Of a stretch of 40,925 nt of DNA, positions 1 through 10,000 are shown in pieces (position 1 is the stretch's first letter; every line of letters starts with the position of its first letter). The stretch is from positions 1 through 40,925 of the forward strand of contig JAGSHB010000032.1 of the NCBI GenBank assembly GCA_023954815.1. Direction: 5' to 3'. The position numbers were made by a program, and so were the translations under genes. The notes under the pieces are model-generated. The model was not told the origin of the DNA, did no database searches, and was given only the letters and a program-made list of their open reading frames with translations. Source of the DNA: Myxococcales bacterium. Lineage in GTDB: Bacteria > Myxococcota_A > UBA9042.

Positions 1-1
1 C

Positions 2-3000
2 GACTGCGATGGCGCCACCGATGAGCTGTGTTTCAGTACGGACGCAGACGGGGACGGCGTAACCAAAGACAAGGACTGCAACGATGCCGATAGTGGCGTC
101 TACCCGGGGGCGAAGGAGACTGCATGCTGCGATCCAGCGCTCAAGTCTTCGCCCGCCCTCTCCCTGCAGGTCTGTGACCATAACTGCGATGGCAAGGTCG
201 CGTGGTGCGCGCCAGAGGACAAGGACTTCGACGGAAAGGTCGGCGGCGATGATTGCGATGACAACGACCCAAAGGCGTACCTCGGTGCGATCGAAAAGTG
301 CGGTGATGGCATCGATCAGGACTGCGACAAGAAGGACCTCGACTGTACCAAGGTCAACGACGGTGATGGCGATGGGTTCGCTGCCGCCGTGGACTGCAAT
401 GATTCAAACCCCAAGGTGAATCCGTGGGCCGTCGAGAGTTGCAACTTCAAGGATGATGACTGCGACGGCATCACCGACGAGGGCAATCCAGGCGCGTCGG
501 CTGGTGGATGTGGCAGCTCGACAGGCACGTGCAAACCGGGAACTGAGGTGTGCGTCCGCCAGAAATTCAAAGCGGTGCTGCTCTGCGTACCCGAAATCGC
601 GCCGGCGGCGGAGCTCTGCAACGGGCTCGATGACAACTGCAACGGCACAACCGATGAGTTCTTCCCGCTATTGGGACAACCCTGCGACGGGCCCGATCTC
701 GACAAGTGCAAAGCGGGCACCTGGACGTGCTCGGCCGATGGTAAGGGCTTGGTCTGCAACAACGAAACCGTCACCGACCAGATCGAGCTGTGCGACGGCG
801 TCGACAATGACTGCGACGGCGAGACCGATGAGCAGATGCTGTATTTCGGCAAGAACCTTGGCACGCCATGTGACGGTCAGGGCGCGTGCGGGTTGGGCAC
901 GGTCGTGTGTTCGCCTGAGCTTCAGGTGGCCGTGTGCTCCACCGATCTATTCGGTACCGAGCCGGCTGCGAAACCGGAGACCTGTGACAACATCGACAAC
1001 GACTGCGACGGATTGACGGACGAGGGGCAGACATTCCAGGGCAAAAAGCTCGGAAAGGCCTGTTTAGGCAACGGTGCGTGCGGCAACGTGCCAGGCTCGG
1101 TCGAGTGCGGCTCGGGCGGCAAGGCCATCTGCTCGACGATGCTCGGCGGCACCGCCTACAAGGGCTCGAAAGAGGTCTGCAATGGCGTAGATGACGATTG
1201 CGACGGGCGCGTGGACGAAGGCTTGGTGACGGCTGACTCGTCTTGCAAACTCAGCGGCTTGTGCACCACATCCAACGTTAAAGCGGTGTGTCTCGGCGGC
1301 AAATGGCAGTGCGACTACAAGGCAGTGCAGGGCTACCAGGGGGACAAAGAAGTGCTCTGCGATGGGGTCGACAACGACTGCGACGGCAAGACCGACGATG
1401 AGTTCGCGGTGGGCGTGCCTTGCGACGGCACGGACACGGACCTGTGCGCGAACGGCTTGGTCGTGTGTTCGGCTGACAAGCTGTTTTCCGAGTGTGGAGC
1501 GGAGAGCAAGAGCGACATCGTTGAGTCTTGCAACAGCGCCGACGACGACTGCGATGGCAAGACAGACGAAGATTTCCCGGTCAAGCAGCCGTGCGACAGC
1601 ATCGACGGCGACCTGTGCAAGAACGGCACATGGACGTGCGCGAGCGATGGTTCGAAAGCCGAGTGCATCAACGAGACAAAGACAGACATCAAGGAGCAGT
1701 GCACCGGCGTTGACGATGACTGCGACGGGCAGACCGATGAAGAGTTTGGTGTGGGCGGCAAGTGCGACGGGCCTGACAGCGACAAGTGCCAAAACGGCGC
1801 CAAGCTGTGCACGGTTGACGGCACCTCCACCCTCTGCGGCAAGGAGTCCATCAGCGACATCAAAGAGGTCTGCGACAAGGTCGACAATGACTGCGACGGG
1901 CAGACGGACGAAGGCCAGCTGTACGACGACCCAGAAGCCAAGAAGAAGCTGGGATTGGGTGAAAAGTGCAAGGGAATTGGTGGCTGTGGCTACGGCACGG
2001 TGGTTTGTTCGCCGACAAAGAAGACCGCGACGTGCTCCACCAACCCGGATGCCTTCCTCATCTTCGACGGCAAGGAGTTGTGTGACGGGCTCGACAATGA
2101 CTGCAACGGCCTGACCGATGACAACCTGACATGGAAGGGGCTGAAGAAGGGCCAGTCATGCGACGGGCTCGGTATTTGCGGCAAGGGTGTCGTGGAATGC
2201 GGCACGGACAAGCAGGTGACCTGCAGCACCCAACCCAACGGTACGACCGCACCGGGCGGCGGCAAAGAGACGTGCGACGGCAAGGACAATGACTGCGACG
2301 GCCAGACCGATAACGGGCTGACACTCAAAGACAGCAACTGCAAGAAAATGGGCGTCTGCGCAAAGGGTGGCACCAGCGCGGTGTGCACCTCGGCGAAGTG
2401 GCAGTGCGACTACAGTAAGGTGGTCGGCTACGAAGCGGAGGAGAAGACCTGTGACGGCATCGACAACGACTGCGACGGGCTGACGGACGAAGGTTTCCAG
2501 ATCGGTAAGAAGTGCGACGGCGATGACAGCGACCAGTGCAAAAACGGTACATGGCAGTGCAGCAAAGACGGCAAGAGCGCTGTGTGCACCAACGAGAAGA
2601 TCACCGATGTCATCGAGGTCTGCGACAGCCAAGACAACGACTGCGACGGTTTCACAGACGAGAACTTCACCTACGGAGATACCAAGTTAGGCGCTGGTTG
2701 CGACGGAAAAGGCCTGTGCGGACAGGGCACGGTGGTCTGCGGCAAAGTGACCAAAGTCGCCGTGTGCTCCACCGATCCTGATGGCACCTCTCCGCAAGCC
2801 AAGCCCGAGATTTGCGATGACCTCGACAACGACTGCGACGGCAAGACGGACAACGGTATGCTCTACAAGGGGCTGCCCAAGAACGCGCCGTGCAGTGGGG
2901 TCGGTGAGTGCGGTCTCGGCAAGGTCGAATGCAACCCCATCACCAAGGCGCCGGTGTGTTCGAGCAATGCCGATGGCACCGGCAGCAACAGCATCTTTGA

Positions 3001-4039
3001 GCAGTGCGACGGCAAGGACAACGACTGCGACGGTCAGACCGACGAGGACATCGACCCGTCCACCAACAATTGCAACAAGCTCGGTGTCTGCCAAAAGGCC
3101 GTAAAACCAGTCTGCAAAGCGGCGAAGTGGCTGTGTTCATACCAGGGGCACGGATTCCAGGCGAAGGAGACCTTGTGCGATGGGCTCGACAACGACTGTA
3201 ACGGCGTGACCGACGATCCCTTCCCGGACAAGAACAAAGCGTGCGATGGCCCCGATGCGGACAAGTGCGCCAACGGCAAGCTCCTATGTTCAAGCAGCAA
3301 GAAGAGTCTGGTGTGTAGCAAGGAGACGCCGGTCAGCACCGTGGAGCTGTGCGACGGCAAGGACAACAACTGCAACGGCCAGACGGATGAGGGTTTCTCG
3401 AAGGTTGGCTTGGTCTGTGATGGCCCCGACAGCGACAAGTGCGCCAACGGCAAGTGGACGTGCAGCGCAGATGGCAAGAGTGAGGTCTGCGGCAAGGAGT
3501 TTCCCACAAATGTGAAGGAAGTCTGCGATGGCAAGGACAATGACTGTGACGGCCAGACGGACGAGGGTTTCGCCGTGGGCACCTCTTGTGACGGACCCGA
3601 CAGCGACAAGTGCAAGTTCGGCAAGATCGTCTGCTCGAAGGGCGGCAAAGCGGTGTGCGGCGCGGAGAGCAAGTTGAACTTGAAGGAGTCCTGCAACGAT
3701 CTCGACGACGACTGCGATGGTCAGACGGACGAGGGATTTTCGGACAAGGGCAGCAAGTGCGATTCGTCGGCTGATATTGACGAATGTGCAACCGGTACGT
3801 GGGTCTGCTCGCCGTCCGGCGCGTTGGTGTGCAGCGGCGACTTTGAGTGCGCGATCGGCACCGCCTGCCAGAGTGGCAAGACCAACAAGGACCCCGACCA
3901 GTGCATCTGCGGCGGTTCGAAGGTGTGTTCAGCGGCGCAGGGCGATGAGTGCAACAACGGCACCTGCACCTGCAACGGTGGTGCCATCTGTGGCGGAGCG
4001 CAGATGTGTGTGTCCGGGAGCGGCTGTAAGGCGCAGTAG
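2..4039 (+). CDS. MopE-like secreted repeat protein, 5' end cut by window
   Basis: The frame is open from the first bases, so the N-terminus and any signal peptide lie outside; 1,345 residues are visible. From about base 440 it carries 19 copies of a motif close to E-x-C-D-G-x-D-N-D-C-D-G-x-T-D-E, the putative metal-binding repeat of MopE (Pfam Cu-binding_MopE), and its first visible residues (DCDGATDE) are the tail of another. Before the regular array are looser Asp-rich DGDGDG/DCND segments, which may bind calcium. Linkers between motifs are Cys-rich and of three recurring kinds (see findings). The C-terminus is a short Cys-rich tail with no sorting signal or membrane helix. Proteins of this class are usually extracellular or on the outer membrane surface; the copper or calcium ligand here is inference. 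The neighbouring lipA gene converges on it with a 46-base gap. Confidence 0.9.
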   Translation, partial: DCDGATDELCFSTDADGDGVTKDKDCNDADSGVYPGAKETACCDPALKSSPALSLQVCDHNCDGKVAWCAPEDKDFDGKVGGDDCDDNDPKAYLGAIEKCGDGIDQDCDKKDLDCTKVNDGDGDGFAAAVDCNDSNPKVNPWAVESCNFKDDDCDGITDEGNPGASAGGCGSSTGTCKPGTEVCVRQKFKAVLLCVPEIAPAAELCNGLDDNCNGTTDEFFPLLGQPCDGPDLDKCKAGTWTCSADGKGLVCNNETVTDQIELCDGVDNDCDGETDEQMLYFGKNLGTPCDGQGACGLGTVVCSPELQVAVCSTDLFGTEPAAKPETCDNIDNDCDGLTDEGQTFQGKKLGKACLGNGACGNVPGSVECGSGGKAICSTMLGGTAYKGSKEVCNGVDDDCDGRVDEGLVTADSSCKLSGLCTTSNVKAVCLGGKWQCDYKAVQGYQGDKEVLCDGVDNDCDGKTDDEFAVGVPCDGTDTDLCANGLVVCSADKLFSECGAESKSDIVESCNSADDDCDGKTDEDFPVKQPCDSIDGDLCKNGTWTCASDGSKAECINETKTDIKEQCTGVDDDCDGQTDEEFGVGGKCDGPDSDKCQNGAKLCTVDGTSTLCGKESISDIKEVCDKVDNDCDGQTDEGQLYDDPEAKKKLGLGEKCKGIGGCGYGTVVCSPTKKTATCSTNPDAFLIFDGKELCDGLDNDCNGLTDDNLTWKGLKKGQSCDGLGICGKGVVECGTDKQVTCSTQPNGTTAPGGGKETCDGKDNDCDGQTDNGLTLKDSNCKKMGVCAKGGTSAVCTSAKWQCDYSKVVGYEAEEKTCDGIDNDCDGLTDEGFQIGKKCDGDDSDQCKNGTWQCSKDGKSAVCTNEKITDVIEVCDSQDNDCDGFTDENFTYGDTKLGAGCDGKGLCGQGTVVCGKVTKVAVCSTDPDGTSPQAKPEICDDLDNDCDGKTDNGMLYKGLPKNAPCSGVGECGLGKVECNPITKAPVCSSNADGTGSNSIFEQCDGKDNDCDGQTDEDIDPSTNNCNKLGVCQKAVKPVCKAAKWLCSYQGHGFQAKETLCDGLDNDCNGVTDDPFPDKNKACDGPDADKCANGKLLCSSSKKSLVCSKETPVSTVELCDGKDNNCNGQTDEGFSKVGLVCDGPDSDKCANGKWTCSADGKSEVCGKEFPTNVKEVCDGKDNDCDGQTDEGFAVGTSCDGPDSDKCKFGKIVCSKGGKAVCGAESKLNLKESCNDLDDDCDGQTDEGFSDKGSKCDSSADIDECATGTWVCSPSGALVCSGDFECAIGTACQSGKTNKDPDQCICGGSKVCSAAQGDECNNGTCTCNGGAICGGAQMCVSGSGCKAQ

Positions 4040-4059
4040 GAACCGCGAGCTGGCGGTCC
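4039..4059. other. Stem-loop between convergent genes
   Basis: GGAACCGC and GCGGTCC pair around a 6-base loop with one bulged base. It lies between the stop codons of the MopE-like gene and lipA. It could act as a weak terminator in both directions, but there is no T tract on either side. Confidence 0.3.
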
Positions 4060-4085
4060 CGATAGGCAGCTTTCGCAGCGCCTAG

Positions 4086-5024
4086 CTACTTGTTTTCGAC
4101 CAATGCGCGCAAATAAAACTCGCCGGCGCGGTAGCTCGACCGGACCATGGGACCGCTGGCGACGTACTTAAACCCCATGCTCTCAGCCAGGGTCTTCCAC
4201 TGGGCAAAAACCTCGGGCGGGACGAACGATTTCACCTCGTGGTGCCACGGAGAGGGGCGTAGGTACTGTCCCAACGTCACCACATCGACGTCGTGGGCGC
4301 GCAGGTCACGCAGGGCTTGCTCTACCTCGGCCGCCTCTTCTCCAAGACCCAGCATGATGGATGACTTGGTCAGGCGCTCCGGGGCCCGCCGTTTGGCAAC
4401 CTGGAGCACATCGAGGCTCTGCTGGTAGGTCGCGCGCTTGTCCCGAACGCTGCGGCTGAGAGACGCGACCGTCTCGATGTTGTGGGCAAAGACGTGCGGC
4501 GCTGCATCGACGACGGTTTCGATATCGCGCTGCACACCCTGAAAATCGGGGGTCAGCACCTCGACCAGGGTGTCCGGGTTTCGGGCACGTACGCGGGTGA
4601 TCGCCTCGGCAAAGTGGGCGGCGCCGCCATCGGCAATGTCATCCCGGTTCACGCTGGTCATCACCACATAGTCGAGCCCCATCAGGGCGACCTGTTCCGC
4701 GGCGAGTTTCGGCTCGTCCGCGTCTAGCGCAGGCGGCCGCGGCGCGTTCTTGACGTTGCAAAACCTGCATGCGCGGGTACAGGCCTCGCCCATCAGCATC
4801 AGCGTCGCCGTGCCCTCATTCCAACACTCACCGATGTTGGGGCAGGCCGCTTCTTCGCAGACCGTGACGAGCTTACGCTCACGGAGGTTGCTTTTGATGG
4901 TCGAGTAGCGCTTTCCGCCAGGCAGTGTCGCCTTGAGCCACGACGGAAGCCGTGGGCGGGGTGGCTGATCTTTGGCTTTGGCGCGTTCTCGGAGAATCGA
5001 CAGCCGTTCGGGCGGTAGGCGCAT
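4086..5024 (-). CDS. lipA: Lipoyl synthase
   Basis: LipA inserts two sulfur atoms into protein-bound octanoyl groups to make the lipoyl cofactor of 2-oxoacid dehydrogenases and the glycine cleavage system. The 312-residue product has both iron-sulfur sites: the auxiliary cluster motif C-x4-C-x5-C at Cys56, Cys61 and Cys67, and the radical SAM motif C-x3-C-x2-C at Cys82, Cys86 and Cys89. The C-terminal RSSY, whose Ser ligates the auxiliary cluster, is at about 295-298. The frame extends upstream to 5126, but the ATG at 5024 has an AAGAGG ribosome site 6 bases before it and gives the usual length (E. coli 321). It is the last gene of a leftward run after the Kelch-like lipoprotein. No lipB is next to it. 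All catalytic residues are intact. Confidence 0.96.
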   Translation of the reverse strand: MRLPPERLSILRERAKAKDQPPRPRLPSWLKATLPGGKRYSTIKSNLRERKLVTVCEEAACPNIGECWNEGTATLMLMGEACTRACRFCNVKNAPRPPALDADEPKLAAEQVALMGLDYVVMTSVNRDDIADGGAAHFAEAITRVRARNPDTLVEVLTPDFQGVQRDIETVVDAAPHVFAHNIETVASLSRSVRDKRATYQQSLDVLQVAKRRAPERLTKSSIMLGLGEEAAEVEQALRDLRAHDVDVVTLGQYLRPSPWHHEVKSFVPPEVFAQWKTLAESMGFKYVASGPMVRSSYRAGEFYLRALVENK

Positions 5025-5172
5025 GACAGACCTCTTACAACGCGTCAGCTGGACCTCGGGTGGCCAACGCGGGACGCGCAATCGGCCGCGATTGGGCGGT
5101 GTGCGTGTCTCGGAGTCAAGCGGCAATGATACTGCGGGCCCTGTCAGTCGGGCAGAAGCGCTGTCTACAAAG

Positions 5173-6972
5173 CTACTTGCCGCAGATTACGGCCTCGTCC
5201 TTCGGGGCAGATACCACGACGCGGGCGGTGCTGGTCAGGGCTCCGTCTGGCGCCTTGGCAACCACGGCTGCTTGTCCGCCGGCGAGCAATACACCCATCG
5301 GCAGCGGGGCCGCCGCCACGCCAAATTGGCCCGCACCCAGGTCGAGCGTAGCGCTGCTCTTGAAGTCTACGGTGGCAGCCTTGGTGTCGGCCGGCGCAAC
5401 CAGAACATAGACCTGCTTGAGCAAGCACTCTGCGGCACTGGCTTCGCATGGGTCTGCAGCCGACAGGGCGATGAGGCCACCAGCGATGACGATATGGCCG
5501 TCGGGGCTGGTCTGCATGGCCATGCCGAGACCACCAAAGAGGGGTTTGCCGTCGACCGTCATTGGTTTGAGCTCTGCCTCACCCGTCGCTTTGGTCAGGA
5601 TAACTACGTAGCTGGGCACAGCTGACGCCGAAAGCGGATTGCTAAAGGGCATGCCGCCAGCGACGAGGAAGATGGCGGTGTCTTTCGACTGCGACAGGAG
5701 GGTCGCTGATGCGCCAACTGCGGCGAGTGTCGTGCTCTCGATCAGGCTTTTGTCACCGCTGATTTTGAGCTTTTCGCCCTTGCTGCCGGCCTTTTTGATC
5801 ACTTCCCCCATATCGTCGATCTTTTCTGAGGGGGCGCCGCCCCAGACGATGACGGTGCCGTCGTCCAGTGTAATCAGCGCCGGACGAATGCGGGCGGCGG
5901 CTAGCGTAATTGCCGCTGTTGTTCCGGCTTTTCCGTCGGCGATCGCACCCAAGTCGGTCAATCGGGTTGCGGTCGCTACGGCCTCACCGGACGTATCAAC
6001 ACCTCCTACGAAGAGTAGTTCGTCGCCGACGCGAGTCGCCGACGACAAGAGGTTTGCGCCCGCTCCAATATCCGCCGCACTGTTCATGGAGACCTTCGGC
6101 TGACCTTTGTCATCCGTGCGATCATCGATGATTTCGGCCTTCTCGCCGGGCATTGCCGCTGAGATGTTCGCGGGTACCAGCACCGGAGTCGCGACACCCG
6201 ACGCACTGCCAATAGCGTTGACGCTCCCGACCCCACCAGCGATGAGAATACGGTGCGCATCCAAACGCAGGGCGTGATGCCAAATGCGTGCCTCTCGAAG
6301 GAGCGGTCCGCGCCGAAAATGACCGGTATGGTGATCATAGCGGGCCGTCTCTCGGGTGCCGATTCCTGCCTTCTTGTCGCTGGTCCATTCGCCGATGCCG
6401 CCGCTCACGACGACGTCTCCGGATGGCATTGCGGTGCCCACAGCGAGGGCGGCTGCCTTCGGGAGTCCTGCGCTGATCTCTGGGATTTTGCCCTTGTCCT
6501 GCTCGGCGGTGCCGTCGTCCAGCCCGCTGTCGCCGGTGCAGGCGACTTTGTTCACAGGCAACAAAAACGCCCGCAGGGTACTTTCTTTTTGGCTTTCGAT
6601 AATGGCGTCGTTGCTCTGGCCCGCGAACCGTACAGTTTTGGCGCTATCACAGCCGTACACTTCGATGTCGAGGTCGTCGGTAATCGGAATTCCTTTCACC
6701 AACCAGGAGCCCGTCTTCACCACCGACGCCCGCGTTGCGCGAATCGTTTTGGGGGCCACCCCGGCTGCTTTGAGCACAACGACCAAGGTTTCGATGGTGT
6801 CCGGGACCGTGTGGCTGCCATTGCCCGTCGGCTGGCAGCCGCCGCTCAGTGCTGCAAACCGGAGGCTAAGGCCAGGCTCAGAAGCCGGTTCGCCGACGGC
6901 ACATCCAGCGATGGTGCAGGCGACCACACCGGAGAGAACACGGCGCAGGGTCAGTTTCGAAAGTAGGCTCAT
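5173..6972 (-). CDS. Kelch-like beta-propeller lipoprotein
   Basis: The 599-residue product starts with a basic n-region, a hydrophobic segment and a lipobox ending T-I-A-G-C, so it should be lipidated at that Cys and held on the envelope. From about residue 170 onward, short strands of the form hydrophobic-x-x-G-G recur (for example ILIAGGVG, LLFVGGVD, VIVWGGA, FLVAGGMP, IVIAGGL, LLAGGQ), each about 50-90 residues apart. That is the Kelch/galactose-oxidase-like propeller pattern common in myxobacterial lipoproteins. The ATG at 6972 is preferred to the one at 6993 because GGAG lies 7 bases before it and it starts the signal peptide directly. It sits 39 bases after the amidase stop, so the two may share a transcript. 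Ligand and function are unknown. Confidence 0.8.
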   Translation of the reverse strand: MSLLSKLTLRRVLSGVVACTIAGCAVGEPASEPGLSLRFAALSGGCQPTGNGSHTVPDTIETLVVVLKAAGVAPKTIRATRASVVKTGSWLVKGIPITDDLDIEVYGCDSAKTVRFAGQSNDAIIESQKESTLRAFLLPVNKVACTGDSGLDDGTAEQDKGKIPEISAGLPKAAALAVGTAMPSGDVVVSGGIGEWTSDKKAGIGTRETARYDHHTGHFRRGPLLREARIWHHALRLDAHRILIAGGVGSVNAIGSASGVATPVLVPANISAAMPGEKAEIIDDRTDDKGQPKVSMNSAADIGAGANLLSSATRVGDELLFVGGVDTSGEAVATATRLTDLGAIADGKAGTTAAITLAAARIRPALITLDDGTVIVWGGAPSEKIDDMGEVIKKAGSKGEKLKISGDKSLIESTTLAAVGASATLLSQSKDTAIFLVAGGMPFSNPLSASAVPSYVVILTKATGEAELKPMTVDGKPLFGGLGMAMQTSPDGHIVIAGGLIALSAADPCEASAAECLLKQVYVLVAPADTKAATVDFKSSATLDLGAGQFGVAAAPLPMGVLLAGGQAAVVAKAPDGALTSTARVVVSAPKDEAVICGK

Positions 6973-7011
6973 CTTGGGGCTCCAACAACGCATAGGGCCG
7001 GAGGATAGGAG

Positions 7012-10000
7012 TCATCGGCTCAGGTCGCAATGAACTCGCACGCAGCGCCAGCGTCTACGATAAAAAAGGACGCTGAGACAAAGCGCAAGCAGCCACCACG
7101 GCGCGGAGTCGAGCCGACGCGCACCGCTGGATATGTTGCACCCGCATCCATCGTCTGGCGGCACACGGGACAAGTCGCCACCGGCGCCGCCGTCTACGGT
7201 CCAACCATCAAGTTGTCCGAGCCCATCGAGTGAGGTGGCTCCGCCGTCTCCAGATCGTGAACCGGCATCCGTCGTCGGCGTCCCCGCGTCTGTCGTGCCC
7301 GCATCCGTCGCTCCGGCGTCTGAGTCTGCGCCGTCCGCAACCGCCGCCCCACACCCAGCCTTTGCGGCAGCAGGCGTCTTGAGCATCGTCAGCATGGCCG
7401 CGACGAGGCCGCGCCGGGTGCTTGTCGGGTAGAGCGCCGCGACAGGAAAGCCCAGGAGCAGTGTCGCAGCATCGCCGACTTGATAGTGAGCAGCAGCGAC
7501 GCCGGCTCCGCCTGTGTAGGACAATACGGCCGTGGCGCCCGATAGTTTGAGCACATCTGGCCAATCCACGTTGTACGCGTGGTGGGTGCCGTCATCGAAG
7601 GAGCCGCCAGCCCATGCCAGTGTGCTGCCGGCAGCGGGCGCTATGGAGTAGACCCCTGCGTCATCGTCTTCGTACCGAGCGCCAAACCAGGTCGCTAGCC
7701 AGTCGGCGCTGGCCTTGGAGCCCTTTTTGTCCAACGCCCACATGACCTCCGACCCACTCAAGATGACGCTGCGGCCGCCGCCAAGTTGGAGCCACTCTGT
7801 CAGTCTGTGGCGTTCGCTAGCGATGAGGACACCGTCGTTGGTGCTCTGCTCACCAGCTGCCCACACCACCAGTCGGACAGATTGGGGGATCGGAGCGCTG
7901 GCAAAGCCGCTGCGCGCCATCCCCGTGACGGCACGTCCCGAAATGGCCAGGGCATCGACCCACTCCGCCGCATAGTCGAACGTATTGACTTCGTCTTGGC
8001 GCAATCGCTGTACCGAGCCCAGATCCCAGGGAGTCATCTTCTCGACGGGCAGTTGCGAGGCCTGCAGCCGGGTGAACCCGTCTACCCAGAGCACCTCGGC
8101 CCCGGTTCCACAGCCGGCACTCGCTCCAACAACACTGGACGGCAAACTCGCGCCCCCCGCGTTTAGCGCGACAACCCGGGCAAATAGCGGCTTGTTATTC
8201 TTGGGCATAGTGAGGGTTGCGGTCGTCGATTTGACCACCAGACCAGCATCAAAAGCGCGGCCGTCAGCAGACTGTTGCACCACAAAGCTAGTCGCCGAAT
8301 CGCCGAGGAGACTGCTCGATTTGCCAAGCTTCCAGGTCAGCACGCCGTCGCTGGTCAGCCGTACGTCAGTGGGTGCGGACGGTGGCAGCAGCACCGGCGT
8401 TTTGTCCCGCTCCGCGAAGTACTTGATGATGCCCTTGACCATCGCGCGTGCCATAGCATGGCGAAATCGCGGCTCGCGGAGGAAATCCGCATCAGCCTTC
8501 GTGCTGTGAAAAGCGCCTTCTACCAAAACTGCGGGCATCTCAGGATTATGCGAGGGATTGACCTCGCCAAAGTAGGCTGAATACAGCCCCCTGTCTTTCC
8601 AAGCGGGGTCGAACTGCGCCCGGATGTCCGCCACCAGACTATTTTGCACGTGCGTGCCCAGCGCCGTGCTGCCTTTGACTCCCTGGTAGTTCTTGCTGCC
8701 GTTGGGCTTATTGGGACCATAGACGTAGGTCGACGTTCCCCGCGCAGGACCACTCGCCGCGTTGCTATGCCACGATAGATACACCGCATCCTCCCCGGTT
8801 TCGTGGTGCCAGGCTGCGAAACGAGACCGAGCGGAGACGTCATCGTTATTGTCTGTAGTGGAGGCGTTCCACACCACCGATGGGGCGCCTGCGTATTGGG
8901 CGTAGTACCTGGAGCACTCTTCCCACCTCGGTCGCTCCGACGTGGGACCACTCGCGGGAGGCTTTCCGTTTCCGCGGATGATCTCGCCCATGCCGCCGCC
9001 AATGCGCACGACATCCGCCACCACGTATTTATCGGTCTGGCCCTTGCTGTCGTTGTGCAGTCGGACGACGGCTTTGTCCTTGAACCAATACTGACCCAGC
9101 GCCGTCCACGTCTGGCCGTGGCGGCGCTGATCGATGCGGAGACTGTGTGAGCCGCCGCCATCGATGACTTCGTAGTGCGCGTCCGCGGCGCGATTGTTTC
9201 CGGCTGTGTACCCTACATATACGGTGTACAGGCCGGGTTTCTTGACTTTCATGGTCCATGTCGCCACCGCTGTCGGCTTTCCACCACTGACTTTCGTCGC
9301 ACGATAGCTGCCGAGCGCGAATGGGTTGACCGATCCGCTGTACGGCGACTTTTTCCCCGCAAAACCAGCCCCCTGGCCAGTTTGCCACGCGCCGGTCTCG
9401 CCGTAGCCACTCACCGAACTGTCGTCGATGAGCGCCATGTTGGGCTGTCTATCCAGCTCTCGTACACCAACGACCGTCGCGCCTGCATTGCGCAATAGCG
9501 GCACCAGATAGTGGGTAGCTGCCTCCGCGTTGACGAAGTCCTCCACGATGTCGTGGGTGTTGGGGCGCTGCGCGGTCCATCGCTTGAGCTTGGTGTTCCA
9601 GTACCAACCGTGCCCAGGGCTCAGATAGACAGTTTTGCCACTGAGGGCGCCCTTCGCCGCGCCAACCCAAGGCTGGCCCAGGACTGCGGGCGCTGGCGAG
9701 CGGCGAGGCGGGGAGGCTTGGCGGGTCTCCCAAGGGCGCTTGGGGACCGGAGGGCGCGGCATGATGGCCGTCGTGATCGACTGCCAGCGCGCCGTTTGCT
9801 CTTGTCGCCCGACCCAGTCAGTCGTATCGATCAACAAGCGGACATGGCGCACGTCCCACGAACGCAACACCTGGATATAATACCAGGAGACTGCCTCTAC
9901 GGTCGCTTCTTCGAGCCATCGCCGCTGCCGCCAATCCACCTCGAGTCGCACCGTAGCCCAGGGGGCTTGAATCTCTCGGCTCACCTCCGTCAGGTGCGCC

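Noticed and set aside
1064-1792. Minus-strand open frame of 242 codons inside the MopE-like gene
   Set aside because: Its repetitive Ala/Val-rich product follows from the repeats on the other strand; there is no independent gene evidence.
389-3760. DNA repeats that could be read as a CRISPR array
   Set aside because: The repeats are protein-coding, have varying spacing and sequence, and keep the reading frame throughout.
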